A DNA stretch of 64,000 nucleotides. Origin: Serratia sp. M24T3. Lineage in GTDB: Bacteria; Pseudomonadota; Gammaproteobacteria; Enterobacterales; Enterobacteriaceae. The translations under genes were made by a program, and so were the position numbers. The notes under the pieces were generated by a model. The model was given only the letters and a program-made list of their open reading frames with translations, was not told where the DNA came from and did not search any database. Shown here one piece after another: positions 30,981-39,422 of this stretch. Each line of letters begins with the position of its first letter. The stretch's first letter is position 1. The stretch is taken from assembly GCF_000257645.1 (NCBI RefSeq), contig NZ_AJHJ01000005.1, positions 124,001-188,000 on the forward strand. Reading direction: 5' to 3'.

Positions 30981-32180
30981 TCAGTTAGCATGCTTTGCTT
31001 CTGGATGTCCAGACTTCTGTTCTTTGGCTGAACGCGCCACCAACCAATAACCTATTCCAACCAAAATTACCGTTGTCAGCATTACCGTGACTGTGGAAAC
31101 CAATGGCTGTTCGATAAAAGTCGAAACCAGCATGCTCGATAAAAAACACAATCCCAACTGCATGGTATTCTGCAACGCAGCTGCCTTTCCTGTATTGGCA
31201 GGAAATGTCATTAATGCATTGGCAACGACAATTGGGTAACTGGCACCATTAACCAATGCCATAAAGCAGAATGGAATAAGTAATCCCGTTAGCGTCGCCT
31301 GCGTTAAGGTTGCAATTAAATATAGTGAAATAACGCTAAAAGCATAGCCGAATAAAAGCCAGGGTAGCAGTCGAGAGCCATCAATTTTGGCGATCAACAT
31401 ACGGCAGCCGTAACCACCGAATAAAAATGCAATGGTTTGAGGCACATAGCTGAGCCCTATTGCCGATGGGCCATACCCCATATTGCTTAAAATAAACGGC
31501 GAACCGGTGAGCCAGGCAAAAAATCCAGCCGAACTTGCTGCATAAATCAGTACGTTACCGCTATACACTGGCGATGTGAGCATTGCCGCAAGCCCGCTTT
31601 GTGGCTGAGATTGCTGTGCAGCCGTTTTGCGCGATTCTTTTAATGTCAAAGTAAAGAACAGCAGCAGCGCGCCGATCACTAGCAGCAAGGCAAATATAAC
31701 CCGCCAATTGAAATGATTAAGCACATAGGCGCCGACTAGCGGGGCTAGAGCTGGAGAGAGCGCCACCAGCGGCATGATACTGGCAAAGGTGCGCTTGGCT
31801 ACCTCAGAAGAGTAGCGATCTACGACGAGAGCCTGCCAGCTCACCGCCGCTGCACAAACGCCGACTGCCTGTAAAAAACGCAGCACCAGTAACAGTTCGC
31901 TACTCTGTACCCAAATCATCCCCAGACAGCTCATTGAGAACAGGCCCAGCCCGCTCAGCAAGATCGGGCGGCGGCCAAAACGATCCGACAACGGGCCCCA
32001 AAACAGCTGAGCGACGGCAAAACCGCCAAGGAAAATGCTCAGGCTTGAGCTTATGGCGCTGGCTGAGGTTGCCAGGCTTTCCTGCATGCTGCCAAATGCG
32101 GGCAAATACATATCGGTGGCTAAAAAGCCAAGCATGCTCAAGCCGGCAAGATAAAGTAAAAATCCAAATGAGGGTTTCAT
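30981..32180 (-). CDS. punC: MFS transporter PunC (YdhC)
   Basis: Major facilitator of the Bcr/CflA-type drug-resistance subfamily (399 residues, 12 predicted helices). The E. coli orthologue YdhC is a purine nucleoside importer renamed PunC. Marks: DMYLPAFGSMQESL (about 23), WGPLSDRFGRRPILLSGL (about 61-78, the MFS loop 2-3 motif) and ALVNGASYPIVVANAL. Divergent from its predicted activator punR. Confidence 0.9.
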   Translation of the reverse strand: MKPSFGFLLYLAGLSMLGFLATDMYLPAFGSMQESLATSASAISSSLSIFLGGFAVAQLFWGPLSDRFGRRPILLSGLGLFSMSCLGMIWVQSSELLLVLRFLQAVGVCAAAVSWQALVVDRYSSEVAKRTFASIMPLVALSPALAPLVGAYVLNHFNWRVIFALLLVIGALLLFFTLTLKESRKTAAQQSQPQSGLAAMLTSPVYSGNVLIYAASSAGFFAWLTGSPFILSNMGYGPSAIGLSYVPQTIAFLFGGYGCRMLIAKIDGSRLLPWLLFGYAFSVISLYLIATLTQATLTGLLIPFCFMALVNGASYPIVVANALMTFPANTGKAAALQNTMQLGLCFLSSMLVSTFIEQPLVSTVTVMLTTVILVGIGYWLVARSAKEQKSGHPEAKHAN

Positions 32181-32349
32181 GATGTTCTCTTATTAATCTA
32201 AAAAGCAGTCAAAAGTATCGTAGGGTACTTGAAGCACGGGAGTGTATCTGCTTGGCTTAGTGGTTGTGAAACGTTAATATTTGCACCATGCGATTAAAAA
32301 ATTTGAAAGCAGAAGAGTGGAATGATGTGCAAGCTGAAAGGAGGGCGGC

Positions 32350-33252
32350 ATGTGGTCTGAATATTCACTGGAAGTGGTGGACGCCGTTGCCAGAAATGGC
32401 AGCTTTACTGGCGCCGCGCAGGAGCTTAACCGCGTTCCATCGGCCATTAGTTATCAAGTGCGGCAGTTGGAGGAATGGCTGGCCGTGCCTCTGTTTCACA
32501 GACGCCATCGTGATGTAGAGTTGACACCTGCGGGTCGGCTTTTTGTTGATGAAGCTCGCATACTTATCAAAAAAATGCTATCCACCAGGCGTCAATGCCA
32601 GCAGGTGGCCAATGGCTGGAGCGGGCAGCTGCGGGTTGCCGTTGACCGTATCGTCAAGCCGCGCCGAGTCAGGCAGCTGGTGGTCGATTTCTATCGCGCT
32701 TTTCCCGATACAGAACTGCAGATTCAGGGCGAAGTATTTAACGGGGTTTGGGACGCGCTGGCAGACGATCGTGCGGACGTCGCTATTGGAGCCACTAGCG
32801 CAGTGCCGGTTGGCGGCCGTTTCAGTTTCCGCGACATGGGGACGCTGCCGTGGCACTGTGTGGTCAGCGCAAAACATCCTTTGGCCGAGCAGCAGCAGGC
32901 CCTGGACGACGATGCATTAAGACCTTACCCTGCGCTATGTATTGAAGATACCTCAAGAAACTTGCCTAAACGCGATACCTGGACACTGGACAATCAGCGG
33001 CGGCTAGTGGTGCCTGACTGGACCTGTGCGATTGACTGCCTATGCGAGGGGCTGTGTGTCGGCATGCTGCCAGTGCACATGGTGGAAAAGGAAATCAGCG
33101 AGAACAAGCTGGCGGTGTTGAAATTGGCTAACAGTTTCCCCGAGAGTCCCTGCTGCCTGACTTGGGACCAGAAAAATCACTCGCCTGCGCTGGACTGGCT
33201 GCTCAATTATTTAGGTGACAGTGAAACGTTGAATCAGGAGTGGTTGAGGTAA
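32350..33252 (+). CDS. punR: LysR-type regulator PunR (YdhB)
   Basis: LysR-family transcription factor, 300 residues: N-terminal winged helix (GSFTGAAQELNRVPSAISYQ then VRQLEEWLAVPLFHRR, about 18-53) and a C-terminal effector domain. The E. coli orthologue YdhB/PunR activates punC in response to adenosine. Very strong AAAGGAGG ribosome-binding site 6 bases before ATG 32350. The 169-base gap to the divergent punC start should contain its operators. Confidence 0.9.
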   Translation: MWSEYSLEVVDAVARNGSFTGAAQELNRVPSAISYQVRQLEEWLAVPLFHRRHRDVELTPAGRLFVDEARILIKKMLSTRRQCQQVANGWSGQLRVAVDRIVKPRRVRQLVVDFYRAFPDTELQIQGEVFNGVWDALADDRADVAIGATSAVPVGGRFSFRDMGTLPWHCVVSAKHPLAEQQQALDDDALRPYPALCIEDTSRNLPKRDTWTLDNQRRLVVPDWTCAIDCLCEGLCVGMLPVHMVEKEISENKLAVLKLANSFPESPCCLTWDQKNHSPALDWLLNYLGDSETLNQEWLR

Positions 33253-33282
33253 AAACACGCCTGTAAGAACAGACGTGTTTTA
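33252..33282. terminator. punR/purR convergent terminator
   Basis: AAAACACGcCTGT-aaga-ACAGaCGTGTTTT, a 13-base stem with one mismatch and A/T flanks, directly after the punR stop and 15 bases before the end of purR. Confidence 0.85.
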
Positions 33283-33296
33283 TGGCAGGGCAGAAA

Positions 33297-34322
33297 TTAA
33301 CGGCGATAGTCGCGGAATGGACCATCGGCAACCGAGCGCCTTTCAACCAGTTTCGGTTTGACTTCGATAGTCTGCTGAACTTCGCGTTTGCTGATAATGC
33401 GGTCGAGCAGCATAGTAAAGGCCATTTCGCCCAGACGCTCTTTCGGCTGATGAACCGTAGTCAGTGCCGGAGAGAAATAACGCGCGTTTCGCAGGTTATC
33501 GTAACCCATCACCGAGATATCTTGCGGAACACGCAGGCCCATTTCATCGGCAGCGCAGATTGCGCCCATCGCCATTACGTCACCGCCGCAGAATACGGCA
33601 GTAGGTCGCTGTTTCTGATTGAGAATCTGTTGCATTGCCTGATAGCCAGATTCTGGTTCAAAATCACCCTGAACGACCCATTCATCGCGAACTGGAATAT
33701 TCGCTTCGCTCAATGCTTTCAAGAAACCACGATAACGACCGCCGCCGGTGTTGCGGTTCAGTTGTCCCGGGATCGCGCCAATGTCACGATGACCGCGTTC
33801 GATAAGATAACGGCCAGCAAGATAACCCCCCGCAAAGGCGTTATCGATAATTGAGTCAGTAAAGTCATTCTGTGCTTCGCCCCAGTCCATAACGACCATC
33901 GGGATCGAGCGGTACTCTTCTAGCATTGCCAGCAGTTCATCCGGGTATTCAGCACACATTACCAGCAGGCCATCGACGCGCTTTTGCGCCAGCATCTGTA
34001 GATAGGCTTTCTGTTTTTCCAGATCATTGTGCGAATTACATAAGATAAGCGTATAGCCTTTGGCGAAGCAGCTGTTCTCTACAGCCTCAATCACTTCTGC
34101 AAAGTAGGGCGCTTCGCTTGAGGTCGCCAGCAGTCCAATGGTTTTTGTATTATTAACCTTCAGACTGCGCGCTACGGCACTCGGGGAATAGTGCAAATCT
34201 TTAATGGCTGCGCGGACTGCAGCTTTGGTTTCTTCGGCGACGAAACGGGTTTTATTGATGACGTGCGACACGGTTGTAGTCGAAACACCTGCGCGCTTAG
34301 CGACATCTTTGATCGTGGCCAT
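33297..34322 (-). CDS. purR: Purine repressor PurR
   Basis: LacI-family repressor of purine biosynthesis with hypoxanthine or guanine as corepressor. 341 residues, exactly the usual length; [23 protein letters not shown] with hinge helix [13 protein letters not shown] (about 45), then the periplasmic-binding-protein-like effector domain. A PUR-type box lies 48 bases upstream, consistent with autorepression. Confidence 0.97.
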   Translation of the reverse strand: MATIKDVAKRAGVSTTTVSHVINKTRFVAEETKAAVRAAIKDLHYSPSAVARSLKVNNTKTIGLLATSSEAPYFAEVIEAVENSCFAKGYTLILCNSHNDLEKQKAYLQMLAQKRVDGLLVMCAEYPDELLAMLEEYRSIPMVVMDWGEAQNDFTDSIIDNAFAGGYLAGRYLIERGHRDIGAIPGQLNRNTGGGRYRGFLKALSEANIPVRDEWVVQGDFEPESGYQAMQQILNQKQRPTAVFCGGDVMAMGAICAADEMGLRVPQDISVMGYDNLRNARYFSPALTTVHQPKERLGEMAFTMLLDRIISKREVQQTIEVKPKLVERRSVADGPFRDYRR

Positions 34323-34369
34323 GTAAAAATCACTCCTGAACTAACCCTTTCCAGCACGTTAGTTTTTTG

Positions 34370-34385
34370 TTAATCGTTTGCCTGC
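34370..34385. promoter_or_regulatory. PUR-type box upstream of purR
   Basis: TTAATCGTTTGCCTGC (reverse GCAGGCAAACGATTAA) matches the PurR operator ACGCAAACGTTTNCNT in its CAAACG core and flanks. Its location upstream of purR fits the autoregulation known in E. coli. Confidence 0.6.
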
Positions 34386-34590
34386 GTGCATTCAACTGCG
34401 TAAATCATTTTATGCAGTCAAATCGTTGGATGGTTCCAGGAGGGCCTGAAAGAAGCGTCGGTCAACTACGGCCGGGCACACAGCGTGGTAACCGCTAATT
34501 TTCTCTTATATCTTAAAAAAGGGGAAGCCAAATTTGTGTTTTCGCCTTAACTCAGCGCATTGAATGGCTTAAATGAGGGAATGAGGAAAC
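34386..34590. other. purR-mepH intergenic islet, function unknown
   Basis: Within an otherwise AT-rich gap, about 34432-34508 is GC-rich and structured. On the plus strand an ORF (ATG 34413) reads MQSNRWMVPGGPERSVGQL and continues for 9 more codons; on the minus strand another frame reads PAVVDRRFFQALLEPSNDL before a stop. Neither has a convincing ribosome-binding site. In E. coli this position holds sodB and ydhP. It could be a remnant, an untranslated leader, or an uncharacterised RNA. Confidence 0.3.
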
Positions 34591-34625
34591 AAAAAGGGCG
34601 ATTTCTTATCGCAGAAATCGCCCTT
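34591..34625 (-). terminator. mepH terminator
   Basis: AAGGGCGATTTC and GAAATCGCCCTT, a perfect 12-base stem followed on the minus strand by a T-run; 86 bases beyond the mepH stop. Confidence 0.88.
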
Positions 34626-34710
34626 GACTATTTTATCTATTTCGCCGACGGCGTTAAATTTAAACCATTCGTTAAATGCTATTCACAGGTGTTAAGCGAG
34701 AAATCATTAT

Positions 34711-35622
34711 TTAACGAATCGTTTTTGGCGTCATTACGCGGCGTGCACCTACATAGTGATCTTGCCAGTAGTTATCTGCCAGATAACTGATTTTGATGTC
34801 TTCTCCGGTACGCGGTGACTGAATAAACTTACCGTTTCCGAGATAAACACCTACGTGATCTGCTGCGCCGCGTTTGGTAATTCTGAAGAACACCAGATCG
34901 CCTGACTCAAGCTCACCACGTTGTATCGGGGCCGCGTCGCGCAAATGGTACATTTCATTGGCGGTGCGAGGCATTTTAATGCGCATCAAATCTTTGTAGG
35001 CATAATAAACCAGGCCACTACAGTCGAAACCGGTACTCGGTGAGGTTCCACCCCAGCGATAAGGTTTGCCAACCTGGTGCATCAGCTTGTTCATCGCGGT
35101 TTCTTTGGCATGTAGATACTTTTTCTTGTGTGCCGCGCTTAGTGTAAGGGGGGCGCAAGTATCGGATTTTACCTGGTGCTTACGATGTCGCCCGTAAGTT
35201 TTTTTTCCGTCTTTCGCACAAACCACATTAGATGTGGTGGCAAGAGAACGGGTAATTGATGTTATTTCTTTTTTCGGCTTTTCAGTTTTGTGACTTGCCA
35301 GTCGTGCTGCTACCGGTTTTTCGTTCTTTCGTCGCACCAACTTAGTGCTGGTAGGGTGCTTGTGCTCAACCGCGGCTTTGGCATGAACAGGTTCTTTGGT
35401 CTTGCTATGTTCTTTGGCTTTTGATTGTTCTTTGACCGGAACAATTTTTGACTTTTTATTGCTTCTGGCTACAACTTTTCGCTTTCGTCGCTCATCAGGT
35501 TTTGCCTGACTAACGTGCTTTTCTGCCTGTTGAGCAGAAACACGATTCGTTGGCGAAGCATGCGCCAAATTCAAAAAAAGCTGGGTAAACAGCAGCACAA
35601 AAAGCGTAAACATTAAACGCAT
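34711..35622 (-). CDS. mepH: Murein DD-endopeptidase MepH (YdhO), NlpC/P60 family
   Basis: Periplasmic endopeptidase that cuts D-Ala-mDAP cross-links to allow cell-wall growth. 303 residues: signal peptide (MRLMFTLFVLLFTQLFLNLA), an unusually basic Lys/Arg/His-rich linker of about 150 residues (KAKEHSKTKEPVHAKAAVEH is typical), then the NlpC/P60 domain with catalytic Cys in GFDCSGLVYYAY (about 199), His in ADHVGVYLG and the third polar residue in the following region. E. coli MepH is about 271 residues, so the linker is expanded here. Confidence 0.93.
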   Translation of the reverse strand: MRLMFTLFVLLFTQLFLNLAHASPTNRVSAQQAEKHVSQAKPDERRKRKVVARSNKKSKIVPVKEQSKAKEHSKTKEPVHAKAAVEHKHPTSTKLVRRKNEKPVAARLASHKTEKPKKEITSITRSLATTSNVVCAKDGKKTYGRHRKHQVKSDTCAPLTLSAAHKKKYLHAKETAMNKLMHQVGKPYRWGGTSPSTGFDCSGLVYYAYKDLMRIKMPRTANEMYHLRDAAPIQRGELESGDLVFFRITKRGAADHVGVYLGNGKFIQSPRTGEDIKISYLADNYWQDHYVGARRVMTPKTIR

Positions 35623-36039
35623 GGCGTCGCTACCAATATTAGGCCGAAGTTAAACATCTAAAGATGTCCCAGTATTCCCCAAAAGCGGGAGACAAAACAG
35701 CACGAATTGCTTCGATTCTAATTCATATTGTGAGTAAAAGTTAATAACTTTTTTTCAGCGCGTTTTTTAAGCTATGACGCTGTAAAATTAACCAATATTC
35801 ATAGGGTTAAACTCACATCATTCAAAAGATCCTTAAATGATCGAGTGGGTTAAAGTCACAGAACAAAAATGTTATTCTATATGCATCTTTATTTTTGCAC
35901 TGTTTTAACAATCAGGGATACTATCACTGACATTAGAGCGATGCATCCGTTTAAGACATAAAAACCCTATAAAAATTGGTGTTTTTATTAAATAAGTAAT
36001 GACCGTGACAGCCAATTACTGGCTTGAGGAAGCAATAAA
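35623..36039. promoter_or_regulatory. mepH-grxD divergent region
   Basis: 417 AT-rich bases carrying the divergent promoters of mepH and grxD. I recognise no specific operator, RNA or ORF with a good ribosome-binding site. Confidence 0.4.
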
Positions 36040-36387
36040 ATGACCACTACTATTGAAAAGATCCAACAGCAAGTTTCCGAGAACCCAATTCTTCTTTATA
36101 TGAAGGGCTCTCCAAAACTGCCAAGCTGCGGTTTCTCTGCTCAGGCCGTGCAGGCACTTTCTGCCTGTGGTGAGCGTTTTGCTTATGTTGATATTCTGCT
36201 AAATCCGGATATCCGTGCCGAGATGCCAAAATTTGCCAACTGGCCTACTTTCCCACAGCTGTGGGTTGACGGAGAGCTGGTCGGCGGTTGTGATATCGTG
36301 ATTGAAATGTATCAGCGTGGCGAATTGCAGCAGCTGATCAAAGAAACGGCTGAAAAGTATAAATCTCAGGAAGAACAGCCTGAGTAA
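36040..36387 (+). CDS. grxD: Monothiol glutaredoxin GrxD (Grx4)
   Basis: CGFS-type monothiol glutaredoxin that carries [2Fe-2S] clusters, often with BolA, and links to iron regulation. 115 residues; KLPSCGFSAQAVQAL at about 26-40 has the single active cysteine, and WPTFPQLWVDGELVGGCDIV holds the glutathione-binding TFPQ(L/V) and GGCD elements. Confidence 0.96.
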   Translation: MTTTIEKIQQQVSENPILLYMKGSPKLPSCGFSAQAVQALSACGERFAYVDILLNPDIRAEMPKFANWPTFPQLWVDGELVGGCDIVIEMYQRGELQQLIKETAEKYKSQEEQPE

Positions 36388-36475
36388 TGGCTTGATTATA
36401 CGTCGAGGTTAGTTCTACCCTGCGTAGATTCTCTCCGGGCTAAAGTAGTTTACATCGGCGTATAAAGATAAATAG

Positions 36476-36507
36476 AAAGAGCGGCTCAGTTAGCCGCTCT
36501 TTTTTTA
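36476..36507. terminator. Bidirectional grxD/rnt terminator
   Basis: AAAGAGCGGC-N7-GCCGCTCTTT followed by TTTTTT, between the convergent grxD and rnt. Confidence 0.9.
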
Positions 36508-36538
36508 TGTCAGTTGCCTGCTAAAACGGCAGTAATGC

Positions 36539-37201
36539 TTATTTTGACTCTTCGTTCTCATCTTCGGCAATAGGCAAAGGCCAGCCGCCCAGACGTTTCC
36601 AACGATTCACCAATTCACAAAATAGATGTGCCGTTTGCTCGGTATCATACAGTGCCGAGTGCGCCTGTGAGCTGTCAAAGGTCATCCCGGCGCTGATACA
36701 CGCTTTCGCCAACACCGTTTGACCAAGCACCAGCCCGCTCAGCGCGGCAGTATCGAACGTGGCGAATGGATGGAACGGGTTACGCTTGAGACCTGCACGC
36801 TCTGCCGCCGCCATCATAAAACTGTGATCGAAATTAGCATTATGCGCAACGATAATGGCTCGGTTGCAATCCTGTTCTTTCATCCCCTTGCGAATCGCCT
36901 TAAAAATGGCATGTAGCGCGTCATATTCGCTGACAGCGCCGCGCAGCGGGTTGGTCGGATCAATACCGTTGAAGGCCAGCGCTTCCGGATGAAGTATCGA
37001 TCCTTCAAACGGTTCGACGTGAAAATGCAGCGTTTCATCGTTTTGCAGCCAACCATCTTCATCCATTTTCAATGTCACGGCTGCGATTTCAAGCAGGGCG
37101 TCGGTCTGGGCATTAAATCCGGCGGTTTCTACATCTATTACCACGGGGTAAAACCCACGGAAACGACCTTTCAGGGCGTTAATGTCACTTTTGTCAGCCA
37201 T
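36539..37201 (-). CDS. rnt: Ribonuclease T
   Basis: DEDDh 3'-5' exoribonuclease that trims tRNA CCA ends and other stable RNA 3' ends. 220 residues; catalytic motifs [16 protein letters not shown] (about 21), [12 protein letters not shown] (about 118) and [13 protein letters not shown]-like [15 protein letters not shown] (about 180). In E. coli lhr lies between rnt and grxD; it is absent here. Confidence 0.96.
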   Translation of the reverse strand: MADKSDINALKGRFRGFYPVVIDVETAGFNAQTDALLEIAAVTLKMDEDGWLQNDETLHFHVEPFEGSILHPEALAFNGIDPTNPLRGAVSEYDALHAIFKAIRKGMKEQDCNRAIIVAHNANFDHSFMMAAAERAGLKRNPFHPFATFDTAALSGLVLGQTVLAKACISAGMTFDSSQAHSALYDTEQTAHLFCELVNRWKRLGGWPLPIAEDENEESK

Positions 37202-37278
37202 TGGTATCTTATCTTTAAACGAATTCAGCGCGCATTATGGCAAATTTTCAGGCCAGATGCAGGAAAGGAGTATGAAAT

Positions 37279-37306
37279 GAAAAAAGGGCGCAACCTTCGC
37301 GCCCTT
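37279..37306 (-). terminator. gloA terminator
   Basis: AAGGGCGC-N7-GCGCCCTT with a T-run on the minus strand, 21 bases after the gloA stop. Confidence 0.88.
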
Positions 37307-37326
37307 GATAGCTGTCTCCGGCGGGA

Positions 37327-37734
37327 TTAATTACCCAGGCCCTGACCAGCGTGTTTTGATTCGATTAACTCGATTTTATAACCATCTGGATCTTCAACGA
37401 AGGCAATAATAGTCGTGCCGCCTTTAACCGGGCCAGCTTCGCGCACTACGCTACCACCGGCTTTGCGGATGTCTTCGCAAGTTTGTGCCACGTTATCGAC
37501 GCCCAGCGCCAGATGACCAAAAGCGGTGCCGTGGTCATAACTGTCAACGCCGTAGTTATAGGTCAGTTCAATAACAGCGCCTTTGCTTTCATCTTCATAG
37601 CCAACGAAAGCCAGATCGTATTTGTACTCAGTATTTTGGCTGGTACGCAGCACTCGCATGCCCAGTACTTCAGTATAAAATTTAATGGAGCGCTGCATAT
37701 CGCCAACGCGGATCATGGTATGGAGTAAACGCAT
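37327..37734 (-). CDS. gloA: Lactoylglutathione lyase (glyoxalase I)
   Basis: Ni2+-dependent isomerase turning the methylglyoxal-glutathione hemithioacetal into S-lactoylglutathione. 135 residues, with metal-binding His5 ([12 protein letters not shown]), Glu in GAVIELTYN, His in GHLALGVDN and Glu in YKIELIE. Strong AGAGGGAATT ribosome-binding site. It lies 150 bases after nemA with no terminator between, so a nemA-gloA transcript is likely, as in E. coli. A 17-base tandem repeat sits in its leader. Confidence 0.96.
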   Translation of the reverse strand: MRLLHTMIRVGDMQRSIKFYTEVLGMRVLRTSQNTEYKYDLAFVGYEDESKGAVIELTYNYGVDSYDHGTAFGHLALGVDNVAQTCEDIRKAGGSVVREAGPVKGGTTIIAFVEDPDGYKIELIESKHAGQGLGN

Positions 37735-37745
37735 AATTCCCTCTG

Positions 37746-37779
37746 ATTGCCAGTTAAATACTATTGCCAGTTAAATACT
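37746..37779. repeat. 17-base tandem duplication in the gloA leader
   Basis: ATTGCCAGTTAAATACT occurs twice head to tail (37746-37762 and 37763-37779), ending 12 bases upstream of the gloA start and just before its ribosome-binding site. It looks like a recent slippage duplication. Confidence 0.9.
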
Positions 37780-37832
37780 ATCGAACAAGTAGACTAACGT
37801 AATACAGCCGTTTTGTCTGTAATAGACGCCAC

Positions 37833-37844
37833 GACTGTACAGTC
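37833..37844. promoter_or_regulatory. Palindrome between nemA and gloA
   Basis: GACTGTACAGTC is a perfect 12-base palindrome within TAGACGCC...GTCTG, about 99 bases before gloA. It could be an operator for a gloA-proximal promoter, but I cannot name the protein. Confidence 0.35.
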
Positions 37845-37884
37845 TGTAAACACTGTCTAATTCAAAGTCTGGATTAACGATAAT

Positions 37885-38976
37885 TTACAGTGTTGGGTAA
37901 TCGGTATAGCCCTTGGCACCGCCGCCGTAGAAGGTTTCTGGCTGTGGGGCGTTTAGTGGCGCGTGGCTTTTCAGGCGCTCGACCAGATCCGGGTTGGCAA
38001 TGTAGCTACGACCAAAAGCGACGGCATCAATGTAGCCTTTGGCAATCAATTCTTCGCCTTTCTCGGCACTGTAAGCGCCTGCGCCAACTATCACGCCCTG
38101 ATAATGCTGGCGAATAATTTTACGGAATTTTTCGCTGTAAGGCTGGCCGCCGGCCCAGTCTGGCTCGGAGATGTGCAGGTATGCCAGATTGCGTTTGTTC
38201 AATTCATCGAGTAGATAAACCGCTGCAGCTTCCTGATCTTCACCGTTGTCCAGACCATTGAACGGACCAAGCGGAGAGATGCGGATACCCACACGATCGG
38301 CACCAATTTCTGACACCGTCGCATCTACCACTTCAAGTGTCAGGCGAGTCCGATTTTCAACAGTGCCGCCGTACTGGTCGTCACGCACGTTTGATGCCGG
38401 AGACATGAACTGGTGTAGCAAGTATCCGTGCGCGGCATGCAACTCAATGTAGTCAAAGTCTGCTTCGCGGGAATGGGCAGCCGCCAGGCGGAAATCGTTA
38501 ACGATGCCCGAAATTTCATGAGTTTCCAGCGCGCGAGGCGTTGAAGTTTCTTCACGAATGGCATTGCCGTTTTCGTCACGCAGGCTAGTACGAGTGCCTG
38601 CAGCAATGGCTGAAGGAGCCACTGGCGCCAGATTGTCAGGCTGCAAACTGGAGTGTGAGATACGGCCAGTGTGCCACAGTTGAACGGCGATATGACCTTC
38701 TTTGGCGTGAACACCGGCAACGATTTTTTTCCAGGCTGCGGTTTGCTCTGGCGTATGCAGTCCCGGCGCACCGGCGTAGCCTTTTGCCTGGAAGGAGATT
38801 TGCGTCGCCTCAGTGATAATCAGGCCTGAACTGTGGCGCTGTGCATAATATTCGCCCATCAGCGGAGTAGGAATATCGCCAGGTTCAATGCTGCGCAGGC
38901 GAGTCAACGGAGCCATAAAAACGCGGTTTGGTAAGGTTTTTTTACCTACGACGATGGGTGTAAAAAGTTTTGACAT
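37885..38976 (-). CDS. nemA: N-ethylmaleimide reductase NemA (old yellow enzyme)
   Basis: FMN-dependent reductase of N-ethylmaleimide, nitrate esters and other electrophiles. 363 residues; N-terminal [20 protein letters not shown], barrel residues [10 protein letters not shown] (about 101), and [17 protein letters not shown] with [13 protein letters not shown] (about 176). Usually repressed by NemR; here nemR is not adjacent, but a NemR-type palindrome lies 60 bases upstream. Confidence 0.95.
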   Translation of the reverse strand: MSKLFTPIVVGKKTLPNRVFMAPLTRLRSIEPGDIPTPLMGEYYAQRHSSGLIITEATQISFQAKGYAGAPGLHTPEQTAAWKKIVAGVHAKEGHIAVQLWHTGRISHSSLQPDNLAPVAPSAIAAGTRTSLRDENGNAIREETSTPRALETHEISGIVNDFRLAAAHSREADFDYIELHAAHGYLLHQFMSPASNVRDDQYGGTVENRTRLTLEVVDATVSEIGADRVGIRISPLGPFNGLDNGEDQEAAAVYLLDELNKRNLAYLHISEPDWAGGQPYSEKFRKIIRQHYQGVIVGAGAYSAEKGEELIAKGYIDAVAFGRSYIANPDLVERLKSHAPLNAPQPETFYGGGAKGYTDYPTL

Positions 38977-39036
38977 GTTCGGCGATCCCTAATGATTAAT
39001 GGACTAATTGTTCGTCAATTTCTGTCACTACGGTAA

Positions 39037-39052
39037 TAGACCGATCAGTCTA
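39037..39052. promoter_or_regulatory. NemR-type operator upstream of nemA
   Basis: TAGAC-CGATCA-GTCTA is a perfect inverted repeat of 5-base arms, the form used by the TetR-family repressor NemR in E. coli, located 60 bases upstream of the nemA start. The assignment to NemR is inference. Confidence 0.55.
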
Positions 39053-39180
39053 GGTCAACCGGCCCAAGATACTGAAAGCTCATTCTGCTTAGTTAAAAGG
39101 CGGGGTTATTGAATTTTTAGTCTAAAATATCACCAGATTTGGCCGGTGCAGGCAGATAACCTGATTTATGTGGAGTGGAT

Positions 39181-39420
39181 GTGGCAGAGCAACTCGAGTT
39201 TTTTGATATTCCCAGCCCTTGCCGAGGGGTTTGTGAATCAGGCCCTAACGGCTTTTGTCGTGGTTGCTTTCGCAGCCGCGAGGAACGCTTCGGCTGGATA
39301 AACATGAGCGACGTTGAAAAACGCCACGTTCTGCGTTTGTGCCATCAACGCTTCCTGCGGCTAAAACGAGCGGGCCCCTCCATTGACGATCCCGCTCCGG
39401 AACAACCTTCGCTGTTTTAA
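39181..39420 (+). CDS. ydhL: DUF1289 protein YdhL
   Basis: Small cysteine-rich protein of unknown function (79 residues). PSPCRGVCESGPNGFCRGCFRSREE-type spacing of four cysteines (about residues 12-30) suggests a metal site; the tail EQPSLF is conserved with E. coli YdhL. I choose the GTG at 39181, which gives VAEQLEFF as in E. coli MAEQLEFF and has GGAG 5 bases upstream; another in-frame GTG lies at 39175. The stop is 2 bases from the end of the convergent ydhK. Confidence 0.88.
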   Translation: MAEQLEFFDIPSPCRGVCESGPNGFCRGCFRSREERFGWINMSDVEKRHVLRLCHQRFLRLKRAGPSIDDPAPEQPSLF

Positions 39421-39422
39421 CT

